Positions 24,130-32,508 of a DNA stretch of 64,000 bases are shown one piece after another. The position numbers were made by a program, and so were the translations under genes. Source of the stretch: Phycisphaerales bacterium Planc_01 (GTDB lineage Bacteria; Planctomycetota; Phycisphaerae; Sedimentisphaerales; Anaerobacaceae); contig LVBB01000047.1 of assembly GCA_001603075.1 (NCBI GenBank), positions 19,304 to 83,303 on the forward strand, in the 5' to 3' direction. Below the pieces are notes generated by a model. It ran no database searches, was not told the DNA's origin, and was given only the letters and a program-made list of their open reading frames with translations. Every line of letters starts with the position of its first letter. Positions within the stretch are counted from its first letter, which is position 1.

Positions 24130-25215
24130 TTAGCGCTTCAGCGGGCCGCCGTGGGTCAGGGTCAGGAAGGGGGCCGAGTGGTTCGCGGTCATCGGGCGGG
24201 ATGCGTCGATCAGGGCCTGGGCGTTTTCGTCGGGCCAGCGGTCGGCGAGCAGTTCGAAGTAGCTATAGTAGTTCATTCCGAGAAGCTCTTCGGCCGGGCC
24301 GTCCCAGTAGGGGAACGTCTCGGGCCGGCGGCACCATGCCGCCAGCCGGGTGAAGGCCATTTGCAGCGACCGGCCGTTGGGCGCGACGTAGTCGAACAGG
24401 TCCACACCGTTGACCCGCAGGACCTCGGCGGCGATGGTCTGCGGCATCAGCGTGAAATGCGAGTACCACAGTCCGCGTTGCCCGCCGCTGCGACGGACCT
24501 CGTGGGGCAGGTGCCCGTCTTCGGCGATCTGGTCGCGGATGAATTCCTTCCATCGCTCCACGCAACGCTCCAATAGCGCTTCGTCCTGCAGGTACGCCGC
24601 GACCGAGACGCTCAGGACCAGTCCCCAGTTGCCCCAGTTGTTGGCCCGGTCCATCGTGTTCAGCGGCAGCGCCTTGTCGCGCAGAAAGGCGCGGAAGACG
24701 CGCTCGTCTTCGTTGCTCCAGACGTCCGAGCCGCGCAGCAGATCGGCCGCGAAGATCATCGCGGGGAAATGGTAGCTGAACGAAAGGGTCGAGTCGTCCT
24801 TGTCGCTGGTGTCCTCCAGTTGCGTGCTCCAGGCGCGGACGATCTCGGCCGCGGCCCGCGCATGCTCCGGCCCGCCGCCCAGGCGAAAGTACAGCGCGAA
24901 GGCATAGGCCGTGTTGGCGTCCTGCATCAGGCCTTCCTTCGCCCGGCGGTGGCCTTCGGCGTCCACATAGAACCCCGGCACATACCACCGGCTCGGAACG
25001 CGGGCCCGATGTCCCTCGTGCTCCTGCACGTATTGGTCCAGGTGTTGCCAGGCCGAGTACGTCGGCTCGACCCGCGCGGCGATCCGCTGGCGAATCGCGC
25101 CGATCCGCTGCTCGCTAAGAAATACGCGCCCGCCCGCCGGCCTCACGGCCGCCGCCAATACGCCGGCGACAACCAACAGCCGGCCCGCTCGGAAAACCAC
25201 GCCATCAATTCTCAT
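24130..25215 (-). CDS. Alginate lyase family protein
   Basis: 361 residues with a hydrophobic leader (LLVVAGVLAAAVRPAGG). The all-helical barrel domain is recognised by RVPSRWYVPGFYVDAEG, DANTAYAFALYFRLGGGP, the signature MDRANNWGNWGLVLSVSVAA, and GLWYSHFTLMPQTIAAEVL. These match the alginate lyase (PL5-like, (alpha/alpha)n toroid) family, including the Asn-Asn-W and late Tyr/His region. It likely cleaves uronic-acid polysaccharides outside the cytoplasm by beta-elimination. It forms a glycan-degradation group with 18719-20473 and 21591-23333 on the same strand. Confidence 0.8.
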   Translation of the reverse strand: MRIDGVVFRAGRLLVVAGVLAAAVRPAGGRVFLSEQRIGAIRQRIAARVEPTYSAWQHLDQYVQEHEGHRARVPSRWYVPGFYVDAEGHRRAKEGLMQDANTAYAFALYFRLGGGPEHARAAAEIVRAWSTQLEDTSDKDDSTLSFSYHFPAMIFAADLLRGSDVWSNEDERVFRAFLRDKALPLNTMDRANNWGNWGLVLSVSVAAYLQDEALLERCVERWKEFIRDQIAEDGHLPHEVRRSGGQRGLWYSHFTLMPQTIAAEVLRVNGVDLFDYVAPNGRSLQMAFTRLAAWCRRPETFPYWDGPAEELLGMNYYSYFELLADRWPDENAQALIDASRPMTANHSAPFLTLTHGGPLKR

Positions 25216-25302
25216 GCCGCCATTCTAACGACCCAACCTGCCCCGGCAAACCCCCGAATCGACACCCGCCGCAACGCCCTGCGCCATTCGTCGTCTTGGG
25301 TG

Positions 25303-25326
25303 AGGGCGAGGCATGCCTCGCCCCTA
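25303..25326. repeat. Palindromic repeat, GGGGCGA family
   Basis: Perfect hairpin unit GGGCGAGGCATGCCTCGCCC flanked by A/T and CTA. Confidence 0.85.
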
Positions 25327-25359
25327 CGGCTTATCGATCGGGCGCATTTCGCTGTGGCA

Positions 25360-25475
25360 TTTGTCATCCCGAGCGCAGTCGAGGAGCCTGTCCCGAGCCT
25401 GCCGAGGGAATCTGGCCATCGGCGGGATGTGCGCCTTGTTCGCAGCCAGATTCCTCGACTGCGCTCGGAATGACA
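25360..25475. repeat. Dispersed inverted repeat, full copy
   Basis: Left arm TTTGTCATCCCGAGCGCAGT, a GCCTGCCGAGGG insert, and inverse right arm ending GCGCTCGGAATGACAA. Confidence 0.9.
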
Positions 25476-25551
25476 ACGTGTGACGTGAGCCTCGCCCTTG
25501 CGGCAGGTGCGAAACGGGTGCGGGGAATGTCCCGTGCGGCAGTGGGAATAG

Positions 25552-25682
25552 TCAAAAACGTGCAACACCTTTTTGCGCGCTGGTCGTGACATTGAAGAAA
25601 TTTTACCTCCTTCTGCGGCAAGGACTTGGGGCGGTTTTGGATCGGGGAGGCGTGCTTTTTTTGATCAAAAACGTGCAACACC
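25552..25682. promoter_or_regulatory. Pair of 18-bp direct repeats upstream of portal gene
   Basis: TCAAAAACGTGCAACACC occurs identically at 25552-25569 and 25665-25682, 113 bases apart, and not elsewhere that I noticed. The segment between is T-rich in places (CCTTTTTGCG, GTGCTTTTTTTG). The spacing and location, about 75 bases before the first structural gene, suggest regulator-binding sites or a transposition scar. Confidence 0.5.
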
Positions 25683-25754
25683 CTCCAAGGGTAGAGGCGG
25701 GCATTTGTTGGTGCCCGCGAGTTTTGAGGTCCGACAGTTAAGGACGAGACCGAG

Positions 25755-27293
25755 ATGGGATTTGAGTTGGATGGCTTCGGTGACGTGCGGCTCGACGCGG
25801 ACTACCTCGACTGGCTCGTCGAAGTGCGCGCCGCCGAGATCGGCCGGCACTTCGCTCGGCTGTGGGACTACTACGCCAACCCGACGGTGGACGTCGCCGG
25901 CAGCGGCGCGGTCAGTCGCAAGGTACACGAGTCGGGCCGGCCTTACGTGCAGGCGCAGGAGTACGGCCTGCCGTCGCGCATCACGGGTCTGATGCACTCG
26001 CCGACGGCCGGCGCGTTCGACTCGCGCATCGCCCGTGACATCCAACGCAAGGAAGTGGTGATCGAAAACGACATCGCCTGGCGCGTGAATGCGGCAGCCG
26101 ATTTTCTGTTCGGCAAGCCGATTCGTATTGTGTCCAAAGCCCCGGACAGCCGAAGACGACGCGAAATGGAAGAGATTCTAAAGGTGGTCTTTGCGGCGAA
26201 CGGCGGCCTTGGCTTTTTCCAGGACATGGCAGTGCTCGGAAGCGTCTACGGGTTCGTCGATTGCCTCGTGCGGCCCGCCCTCCTTTCCTCCGAATGCACC
26301 GCTGCTCCTCTGGCACATCCTCTGTCCTCGCTTTCCTCCGCGCTGCAATGGGCCGGAGCGATCGACCTGGAGCTGATCGAGGCGCCGAGAGCACTGCCGG
26401 TTCTGGATGAAGACGACTATCGCGTCATCACGTGCTACATCCAGCACTTCTATCAGAAGCGAAACAGCGTGACGCGCAAGGACTCGTTCCTGTCGCGCAT
26501 TCTCGCGGGCGCCGGCCAGCGGAGCGACAGCCGGCAAGTCGTGGAAGTCACCGAGATTCTCTCGGCCACGCACTGGCAGCGCTACGAGGACAAGGAACTG
26601 GTAGCCGAGGGCGATCTGCCGTGGGGCTTTCTGCCGGTGGTGCACGTGCAGAACGTCGCGCAGCCATACTACTACGAGGGCGTCAGTGACGTCGAGCCTC
26701 TGATCCCGCTGCAGGACGAATTGAACACGCGGCTGAGCGATCGGGCGAGCCGGATCACGTTCCAATCGTTCAAGATGTACCTCGGCAAGGGGATCGAGGG
26801 CTTTGAGGACAAACCGATCTCGCCCGGGCGGATGTGGTGCACCGACAACCCCGAGGCGTCGATCCAGGAATTCGGCGGCGACGCGGCGACGCCCGGCGAG
26901 CAACTGCACATCGCCGAGATCCGCGAAGCGATGGACAAGACCAGCGGCGTGACACCGCTCGTGGCCGGCGTGCTGCGGGGCAAGCTCGGCAACCTGACCA
27001 GCGCCGTGGCCCTGCGGCTGACGTTCATGGGCATGCTCAGCCGCAACGAACGCAAACGCCATACCTACAGCGAGGGCATCCGGCGGATCGGACGCATGGT
27101 GCTGAGCATGCTCGACACCGCCGGCCTCTACAGAAGCGACGAAGCCGAGCGCGACCTCGACATCGTCTTCGACAACCCGCTGCCGGAGAACCTGCTCGAA
27201 AAGCTCCAGGAAGCGCAGATCAAGCGTGAGCTGGGCGTGCCGCCCGAGCAGGTGCTCCGCGAACTGGGCTACGAAGGCGTCGAGACCGCCTGA
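25755..27293 (+). CDS. Phage portal protein (SPP1 gp6-like)
   Basis: 512 residues, typical for SPP1-type portals. Recognisable segments include RKEVVIENDIAWRVNAAADF, LFGKPIRIVSK, LPWGFLPVVHVQN, EGVSDVEPLIPLQDELNTRL, the conserved DKTSGVTPLVAGVL with GNLTSAVALRLTF, and the C-terminal DIVFDNPLPENLLEKLQEAQ. The portal forms the dodecameric vertex of the capsid through which DNA is packaged. It is first in the plus-strand structural block. The terminase genes that normally precede it are not present; repeats and an alginate-lyase gene lie upstream instead. Frame is intact. Confidence 0.85.
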   Translation: MGFELDGFGDVRLDADYLDWLVEVRAAEIGRHFARLWDYYANPTVDVAGSGAVSRKVHESGRPYVQAQEYGLPSRITGLMHSPTAGAFDSRIARDIQRKEVVIENDIAWRVNAAADFLFGKPIRIVSKAPDSRRRREMEEILKVVFAANGGLGFFQDMAVLGSVYGFVDCLVRPALLSSECTAAPLAHPLSSLSSALQWAGAIDLELIEAPRALPVLDEDDYRVITCYIQHFYQKRNSVTRKDSFLSRILAGAGQRSDSRQVVEVTEILSATHWQRYEDKELVAEGDLPWGFLPVVHVQNVAQPYYYEGVSDVEPLIPLQDELNTRLSDRASRITFQSFKMYLGKGIEGFEDKPISPGRMWCTDNPEASIQEFGGDAATPGEQLHIAEIREAMDKTSGVTPLVAGVLRGKLGNLTSAVALRLTFMGMLSRNERKRHTYSEGIRRIGRMVLSMLDTAGLYRSDEAERDLDIVFDNPLPENLLEKLQEAQIKRELGVPPEQVLRELGYEGVETA

Positions 27294-27340
27294 CAAAAGA
27301 GAAACCGTCACAGAAGTGACAGATGAGATTGGGAGGCCCC

Positions 27341-27877
27341 ATGGAGTCAAGTCAGATCGATGAACGCAGCTCACGAACCGAGCAGGAACACGAGTACGAC
27401 GAGCGCGAGAGCGACGTTGCGAGACTGGTCCCGGTGACCGAATCGATTCGCTACCGCCGAAGGGCGCAGAGCGCCGAGAAGAGCGCGCAGGAGATGGCCG
27501 AGAAGCTGACGACGGCCTGCGAGCAGCTCGCGCAGATGACCGACGACCTTGAAGCGCTGCGGCTCGACCGCACGCTGACGGACAAGCTGCTGGCGGCCGG
27601 TGTGACCGATCTGGAATCGGCCATGCTGCTCGCCAAGAGCCGGATGGAGGGCCCTGACGCCCCCGACATCGAGGCGCTGGTCGCGAGTCTCAAGGCCGAG
27701 AAGCGTCACCTGTTCGGCCGAGTGTCCGAGTCCGTGACAAGCCGCAAGACCAGCGGCGTCCGCGACCGGGCTGCACCCGGCCGGGCGGCCCTCGAACAGG
27801 CGGCGGCCAAGGCGGCCCGCACGCAAAAGCAGACCGACCTTCAGGAGTACCTCCGACTGCGAAGGAACGCGCTATAA
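27341..27877 (+). CDS. Phage capsid scaffolding-like protein
   Basis: 178 residues from the ATG at 27341 (GGGAGG four bases upstream). It is almost wholly charged and helical, with a coiled-coil core (IRYRRRAQSAEKSAQEMAEK, TACEQLAQMTDDLEALRLDR, KLLAAGVTDLESAMLLAKSR) and a basic C-terminus (LQEYLRLRRNAL). Position between portal and capsid and the composition match phage scaffolding proteins, which template capsid assembly and bind through a basic C-terminal helix. No protease domain is fused, so scaffold removal would not be autocatalytic. Confidence 0.65.
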   Translation: MESSQIDERSSRTEQEHEYDERESDVARLVPVTESIRYRRRAQSAEKSAQEMAEKLTTACEQLAQMTDDLEALRLDRTLTDKLLAAGVTDLESAMLLAKSRMEGPDAPDIEALVASLKAEKRHLFGRVSESVTSRKTSGVRDRAAPGRAALEQAAAKAARTQKQTDLQEYLRLRRNAL

Positions 27878-27906
27878 CCATACGACTTTCCGGCAATACT
27901 GCCCCG

Positions 27907-28112
27907 CTTGTCATCCCGAGCGAAAGGCTTCCTCTGTTTGTCATCCTGAGCGGAGCGCAGCGAAGTCGAAGGATCTGGCTATAGATCGAGGTGCTGCCTT
28001 ATTCGCAGCCAGATTCCTCGACTTCGCTCGGAATGACAAAGGACAAGGGGGCCGCTCGGAATGACAAAGGACAAGGCCGGTCGGAATGCCAAGGGGGGAT
28101 ACCGGGAATGAC
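27907..28112. repeat. Dispersed inverted repeat with partial tandem ends
   Basis: A short left-arm copy (27907) precedes a full element (27937-28040). Three further shortened right-arm copies (TCGGAATGACAAAGGACAAG type) follow up to about 28112. The cluster lies between scaffold and capsid genes, inside what should be one late operon. Confidence 0.85.
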
Positions 28113-28171
28113 AGAAGCCGGATGATTGCACTCAAGAACAACTGAAACCTCTTTGTACAGGAGAAGCACGT

Positions 28172-29326
28172 ATGCCGTTTACCGGAAAAGCTACTTATTC
28201 GGCCGGGGCGACTCTGCCCGAACTGGCCGAGGACGTCGCCGACATGATCGCGATCGTGACGCCGTACGAGACGCCGCTGCTCAACGCACTGGGCGATCCG
28301 CTGCGCGAGGCGATGAGCACGCACCACGAATGGCTCGAAGACGAGCTGCTGCCCAACAAGGACGCCATTGACGACGCGACTTGGACGAATCCGAGCTCCG
28401 ACACGCAGTTCAACGTCGCGCACGGCGCCCGGTTCCGCAGGGGCGATCAGATCCAGGTCGAGGGCAGCGAGGAACTGATGCTCGTGGGGACGGTTGAGGG
28501 CAACACGCTGACCGTTCAACGCGGCTATGGCGGCACCACGCCCGCGGCCCTGGCCGATGGGCAGACGCTCAACATCATCGGCAACGCCTCGCTCGAAGGC
28601 GCCGACAGGCCCAACGCGCGGTTCACGCATCGCATCCGCTCGGGCAACTATACGCAGATCTTCACGGCGGCCGTCGAGGTCAGCGGATCGGACATGGCCG
28701 CCCGGCAACTCGGCCTGGCCGACGAGATGGACTACCAGAAGCAACTGCGGCTACGCGAGATGGTCCGCGACCTGGAGGGCACGGTCATCAACGGCGCCAA
28801 GCCGGTCATCGATCCGCAGGGCAGCGGCACGGTGCGACGGACGATGAAGGGCATCATCCAGCACCTGGCCTCCAACGTCTTCCACACCAGCGATGAAGGC
28901 TTCCCGACGGGCAACGACCTCGACGAGGCCAAGGTCAACTACGTGCTGCGGAAGATCTGGGAGAACAGCAGCGGCAACGTGGACCTGATCGTGGTCGGCG
29001 GATTCCAGAAGCGCAAGATCAACGCCTTCTGCTCCGACAGCCGCAGCTACGGCCCGAGCGACAAGACGTTCACCGACCTGGTCGGTGTCTACGAGAGCGA
29101 TTTCGGCACTTGCCACGTGATCACCACGCGATGGGTGCCGCAGGACGCGGCGCTGTTCCTCGATTCGTCGCGGATCAGCGTGCTGCCTCTGACCGGCCGC
29201 AGCTTCCACTTCAAGCCGCTGGCCAGCGGAGGCGACTACGAGTGCGGCGAACTGATCGGCGAGTACACGCTCGAACTGAGGAACGAAGCCGCCCATGGGC
29301 TGATTCGCAACCTGAGCACGAGCTGA
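28172..29326 (+). CDS. Phage major capsid protein, DUF5309 family
   Basis: 384 residues, with CAGGAG eight bases before ATG. The family pattern is clear: DMIAIVTPYETPLLNALGD, HHEWLEDELLP, FTHRIRSGNYTQIFTAAVEV, SGSDMAARQLGLADEMDYQ, LEGTVINGAKPV, and the beta-rich end VITTRWVPQDAALFLDSSRI with GEYTLELRNEAAHGLI. These are hallmarks of DUF5309 (SU10-type, HK97-fold) capsid proteins. Residues 85-130 hold a small inserted beta domain (RGDQIQVEGSEELMLVGTVE). The frame is complete, so a capsid could still form. Confidence 0.85.
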   Translation: MPFTGKATYSAGATLPELAEDVADMIAIVTPYETPLLNALGDPLREAMSTHHEWLEDELLPNKDAIDDATWTNPSSDTQFNVAHGARFRRGDQIQVEGSEELMLVGTVEGNTLTVQRGYGGTTPAALADGQTLNIIGNASLEGADRPNARFTHRIRSGNYTQIFTAAVEVSGSDMAARQLGLADEMDYQKQLRLREMVRDLEGTVINGAKPVIDPQGSGTVRRTMKGIIQHLASNVFHTSDEGFPTGNDLDEAKVNYVLRKIWENSSGNVDLIVVGGFQKRKINAFCSDSRSYGPSDKTFTDLVGVYESDFGTCHVITTRWVPQDAALFLDSSRISVLPLTGRSFHFKPLASGGDYECGELIGEYTLELRNEAAHGLIRNLSTS

Positions 29327-29348
29327 CGCCTGCTGCATTCATGACCCT

Positions 29349-29377
29349 GGTAGGGGCGAGGCATGCCTCGCCCCTCC
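29349..29377. repeat. Palindromic repeat, GGGGCGA family
   Basis: Perfect hairpin GGGGCGAGGCATGCCTCGCC then CCTCC, 23 bases after the capsid gene. Confidence 0.85.
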
Positions 29378-29430
29378 AATCCTGTGCATGAGGTGACGTG
29401 CTATGAACTTAGAAAAGCCTGAACCACGAC

Positions 29431-29562
29431 TTTGTCATTCCGAGCGGAGCATGCCAGGGCGCTGTCATTTCGACCGGAGCGAAGCGGAGCGGAGAAATCT
29501 GGCTGCGATTTGACACATGGCTGGTCTCTGGCCAGACCCCTCGACTTCGCTCGGGGTGACAA
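29431..29562. repeat. Dispersed inverted repeat, full copy
   Basis: TTTGTCATTCCGAGCGGAGC start, a partial second left arm (GTCATTTCGACCGGAGCG), and right arm CTCGACTTCGCTCGGGGTGA ending CAA. Confidence 0.85.
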
Positions 29563-29655
29563 TCGAAGCAGGCTCGCAGGTGACAATGGGGGCCGGCTTG
29601 CGGTGGCAAAGGAAGAGACCGTGTGTGGCGTGAATGTGAGTGTGGAGACCTGACG

Positions 29656-30312
29656 ATGGTTCGATTCTCAAGCGATGTGGACATTCTGAAGTACGAGCCG
29701 ATCCTGTTCGGCGAGCTGCATCTGCCCTGGCAGGTGATGGCGGCCGGCACCGGGGCCGAGCTGGACGGGACGACGCTGACCGACGGCGCCGCCGACTTTG
29801 TCAACAGTCGGACCGAGGCAGGGGACGTGGTCTATCTGAAATCGGCCGACGGCGCGCTGGACGGCGCCTATGAGATCGTCTCGGTCGATTCGGCGACGGA
29901 GCTGACGGTGTCGGTCCTGCGGGCCGACGTCGCCGACGCTCCGGTCGCGCCGCCGCAGGGCAGCAACGTTTCGTATCGTATCAGCACGTTCACGCCCCAG
30001 GCGACCGAGGCGGCCTGCGAGCTGACCGAGCACTTCGGCATCCGGCCGGGCGATCCGGGCAGCCCGATCGGCGTCGAGAACATCCTCGACACCGACGTGC
30101 TCCGACGTGCGGCGACGTTCTCGGTGATCGCACGCGTCTTCGCGATGTGGGCGGGTCACCGCGACAGCCAGAGCCTCTGGAGCAAGGGCGTGCACTACCG
30201 CCAGCTCTTCGAGAAGGCCCGGCAGCGATGCCGCCTGTCGATCGATCTGGGCAGCGATGGCGTGCCGGACATCGTGCGCATCGGCGGCGCGATCAAACTG
30301 GTCCGTGACTGA
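29656..30312 (+). CDS. Phage structural protein, possible head-tail connector
   Basis: 218 residues. The N-terminal half contains a small beta domain with GTTLTDGAADFVNSRTEAGD, VVYLKSADGALDGAYEIVSV. The C-terminal half is helical (ATFSVIARVFAMWAGHRDS, YRQLFEKARQRCRLSIDLGS). The pattern of a short beta unit followed by a helical AWxxH region and the location just after the capsid fit connector/adaptor proteins, but no family match is certain. Confidence 0.6.
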   Translation: MVRFSSDVDILKYEPILFGELHLPWQVMAAGTGAELDGTTLTDGAADFVNSRTEAGDVVYLKSADGALDGAYEIVSVDSATELTVSVLRADVADAPVAPPQGSNVSYRISTFTPQATEAACELTEHFGIRPGDPGSPIGVENILDTDVLRRAATFSVIARVFAMWAGHRDSQSLWSKGVHYRQLFEKARQRCRLSIDLGSDGVPDIVRIGGAIKLVRD

Positions 30313-30324
30313 CAGAGGTGACTC

Positions 30325-30696
30325 GTGAATACCACGCTGGATGACAAAGCGCTGTTTGATGAGCGGGAGCTGACCATCGCCGTCGGTCCTGTCGAGCGGG
30401 CCTCGGTTGAGCGAGGCGTGGCCGGTCTCGACGGCCTGGCGAGCATTGACCTGGGCCGGCGCGGTCGCAAGGTTCGCCAGCGGGGCACGCTCCGCGCGAC
30501 GAATCAGGCTCAGATGGACGCGCGCATCGCCGCGATCGAGGCCTTTCTCGACGGTGCGCCGCATACGCTGCGGGTCTCCGACGGGCGACGGTACGACGAC
30601 CTGCGGATGGACGCGTTCGTGCAGCGCGACCGGCGAGTCGAGGGGACCGGTGTCGTCGTCGAATACGAAATCATGTACACGCAGTTGAGGAGCTGA
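30325..30696 (+). CDS. Phage tail-associated protein
   Basis: 123 residues from a GTG with GAGGTGACTC upstream. Contains SIDLGRRGRKVRQRGTLRAT, then QMDARIAAIEAFLDGAPHTL, DDLRMDAFVQRDRRVEGTGV and VVEYEIMYTQLRS. The arrangement resembles small tail-tube or distal-tail proteins that position a beta barrel and helix. Four bases separate it from the next gene. Function inferred from context only. Confidence 0.6.
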   Translation: MNTTLDDKALFDERELTIAVGPVERASVERGVAGLDGLASIDLGRRGRKVRQRGTLRATNQAQMDARIAAIEAFLDGAPHTLRVSDGRRYDDLRMDAFVQRDRRVEGTGVVVEYEIMYTQLRS

Positions 30697-30700
30697 GGCC

Positions 30701-31486
30701 ATGCTGATCTCGCGAGCGGGAATCGAGGACGTTCGGGCGTGTGTGCTGCCCGACGGGATCGCTGCCGACGGCCGGGCGGCCGCCGTTTCGCGGTCGGTGT
30801 TGGTGACATGGCGCAGCGATCTTGAAGGCCGACTCTATCAGGTGTACGTCAACGGGCGACTGGCGGGCGTCACCGTCGATCCGCAGCAGCGACAGATGGT
30901 TGTCGTCGGCCCGTGTTCGTTCGAAGCCGCCGTGTGCATCGCGGTCGTCGCGGTCGAGCCGCACGAAGCGCACATCGATTTCATCGGTGACATCGATCCG
31001 CCGGGGACTTTGGGCGCCCGTGTGAAGCTGACCGTTTTGCGAAGCCAGGACCTGCCCGTCGGAGCGGCGTTCAATGTCTACGGCGACGGCGGCACGGGGC
31101 AGATCGACTACGATGTGCCGCTGAACGAGACGCCCATCCCGATCTGGCCCTGTCCGCAGGACAAGGCGGGTTTCGGCACGGCGTGCTTCGGCGATGGCGA
31201 CTTCGGCTGGGACGCGCCGGCGGCGGTCGGGTTCGGCAAGGGCTGCTTCGGCTGTGGCCAGTTCGGTCTCGACGCGGACGCCATCGAATGGATCAGTCCG
31301 CTGCTGGCCGAGGGCACGTATCGCTTCGGCGTCAAGACCATCGACGCAGCGGGCAACCTGAGCGCCGCATGCGAGACAGGACCGTTGGCGGTCATCCCGC
31401 CGGCCAGACCGGCCGCAAGGCTCGGCATCGCATCGTTCGACGACCGGACCGGCCGACTGACGCTATGCGTTTCAGATCAACCTTAA
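30701..31486 (+). CDS. Phage tail protein with FNVYGD domain
   Basis: 261 residues. Middle region AAFNVYGDGGTGQIDYDVPL followed by a Gly/Cys-rich segment (FGTACFGDGDFGWDAPAAVG, FGKGCFGCGQFGLDADAIEW) and a fibronectin-like end (EGTYRFGVKTIDAAGNLSAA). The same FNVYGD module recurs in the gene at 33808 (RFNVYGDNGGGPIDFDTPLA), so the two are related by domain duplication. The Gly-Phe-Gly-Cys stretch is typical of phage tail or spike proteins. It ends seven bases before a palindromic element. Confidence 0.65.
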   Translation: MLISRAGIEDVRACVLPDGIAADGRAAAVSRSVLVTWRSDLEGRLYQVYVNGRLAGVTVDPQQRQMVVVGPCSFEAAVCIAVVAVEPHEAHIDFIGDIDPPGTLGARVKLTVLRSQDLPVGAAFNVYGDGGTGQIDYDVPLNETPIPIWPCPQDKAGFGTACFGDGDFGWDAPAAVGFGKGCFGCGQFGLDADAIEWISPLLAEGTYRFGVKTIDAAGNLSAACETGPLAVIPPARPAARLGIASFDDRTGRLTLCVSDQP

Positions 31487-31492
31487 GAAAGG

Positions 31493-31673
31493 CAGAGGTC
31501 CACAAAATGGAAGGTCAGGCCTACTTTGGGAAGGAAGAATCGTTCTCTATGATTCTTCCTTCCCGAATCGCAGCACATTGTCACACAACCATGCTGATTG
31601 GTTCTTCAAGGAAATCGAAGAATGAGATTTCCTTGAAGAATATAGGCCTGATCTTCCATTTTGCGGACCTCTG
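31493..31673. repeat. 181-nt palindromic element with two internal hairpins
   Basis: Outer arms 31493-31523 (CAGAGGTCCACAAAATGGAA...) and 31643-31673 are inverse repeats of 31 bases with two mismatches. Inside are two perfect hairpins: GGGAAGGAAGAATC with its complement (31528-31564, 14-bp stem, 9-base loop) and TTCTTCAAGGAAATC with its complement (31602-31640, 15-bp stem, 9-base loop). A 37-base single-stranded linker (31565-31601) separates them. The element is AT-richer than its neighbours, has no coding capacity and fills the gap between two tail genes. It could be a MITE-like insertion or a folded RNA. Confidence 0.85.
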
Positions 31674-31694
31674 ATTGTAGACAAGGAGATACCC

Positions 31695-32483
31695 ATGAGT
31701 GAGGTCTATCCCTCGGACAACACGCTGTTGAACCTTCAGGCCGATGGCGAGAGCGGCGTCGAGTACATCCCGACGGGCGCTGCGCCGTACTACCTGCACT
31801 TTCGCAGGCTGCTCTATCGGCTGCTGCTTGCGACACATCGGGCCAACGATCTGCGCGTCTATGACGAGGGCGGGCTGGAGGTCGGCGTCAAGGCGGGCAA
31901 GTTCTGGCTGGGCACGACGCTGGTGGGCTACGCCGGCTCGACAGGCCACGTGCTGGCCGACAACAAGGCGGCCGTCTATCTCTATCTGACCACCGACGGG
32001 ATGCTGGTCGCAAACGAGTACGCCGGCTTTCCCGACATGGCGACGACGCCACACGTGCGCCTGGCCATTGTCACGACGGCGGGCGGAGACATCGTCTCGA
32101 TCGTCGATTGTCGCAGCGGGCACAACTGCATTGTCCCGCATGGCGCCGGCGGTGTGCGGACGACCGTCGAGGCCCACACCAGCGACGACACGCTCTCGGC
32201 CGTCAAGTCGGGCAGCGTGCACACCAATCTCGGCGCGACCACCGTCGTGACACTCTCGCTGCCGGCCGATCCGCCACAGGGGACGCAGTTCTCTTTCGCC
32301 GTTCAGGCGGCGCAGGAGCTGCGCATCGATCCCGGCTCGGGGGCGATTCGCGACGACAGCGGTCAGACGGTTGGCAAATACAAGTCTGCAAGCGCTGTCG
32401 GGGCGGCATTGACGCTCGTGGCCGATGCCAACGGCGACTGGGCGACGATCGCGAAGAACGGAACGTGGAGCGAGCGGGCGTAA
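31695..32483 (+). CDS. Phage tail/fibre-like protein
   Basis: 262 residues, AAGGAG seven bases upstream. N-terminus MSEVYPSDNTLLNLQADGES, then VYDEGGLEVGVKAGKFWLGT and LADNKAAVYLYLTTDGMLVA. These are patterns of the beta-rich attachment domains of tail fibres, where short strands repeat. The C-terminal part (GTQFSFAVQAAQELRIDPGS, GDWATIAKNGTWSE) resembles receptor-binding-associated ends found in many phage fibre proteins. Identity as a fibre is an inference from pattern and position. Confidence 0.65.
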   Translation: MSEVYPSDNTLLNLQADGESGVEYIPTGAAPYYLHFRRLLYRLLLATHRANDLRVYDEGGLEVGVKAGKFWLGTTLVGYAGSTGHVLADNKAAVYLYLTTDGMLVANEYAGFPDMATTPHVRLAIVTTAGGDIVSIVDCRSGHNCIVPHGAGGVRTTVEAHTSDDTLSAVKSGSVHTNLGATTVVTLSLPADPPQGTQFSFAVQAAQELRIDPGSGAIRDDSGQTVGKYKSASAVGAALTLVADANGDWATIAKNGTWSERA

Positions 32484-32508
32484 CGGCGACTGACGAAAGG
32501 CAAGTGAC

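Larger units (their letters stand above)
25216..25754. other. Gap before phage structural block
   Basis: 539 bases. Holds a GGGCGAGGCATGCCTCGCCC palindrome (25303-25326), a full dispersed inverted repeat (25360-25475) and two identical 18-base direct repeats (25552-25569 and 25665-25682). No gene was recognised. The GAGACCGAG before 25755 is a modest ribosome site for the portal gene. Confidence 0.7.
29327..29655. other. Repeat-filled gap within phage block
   Basis: 329 bases with a GGGGCGA palindrome (29349-29377) and a full dispersed repeat (29431-29562). A GTGGAG site near 29641 serves the next gene. Nothing else was seen. Confidence 0.75.

Noticed and set aside
31493..31673. Retron locus
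   Set aside because: The fold recalls a retron RNA, but no reverse transcriptase is encoded in the window. Kept only as a structured element of unknown type.
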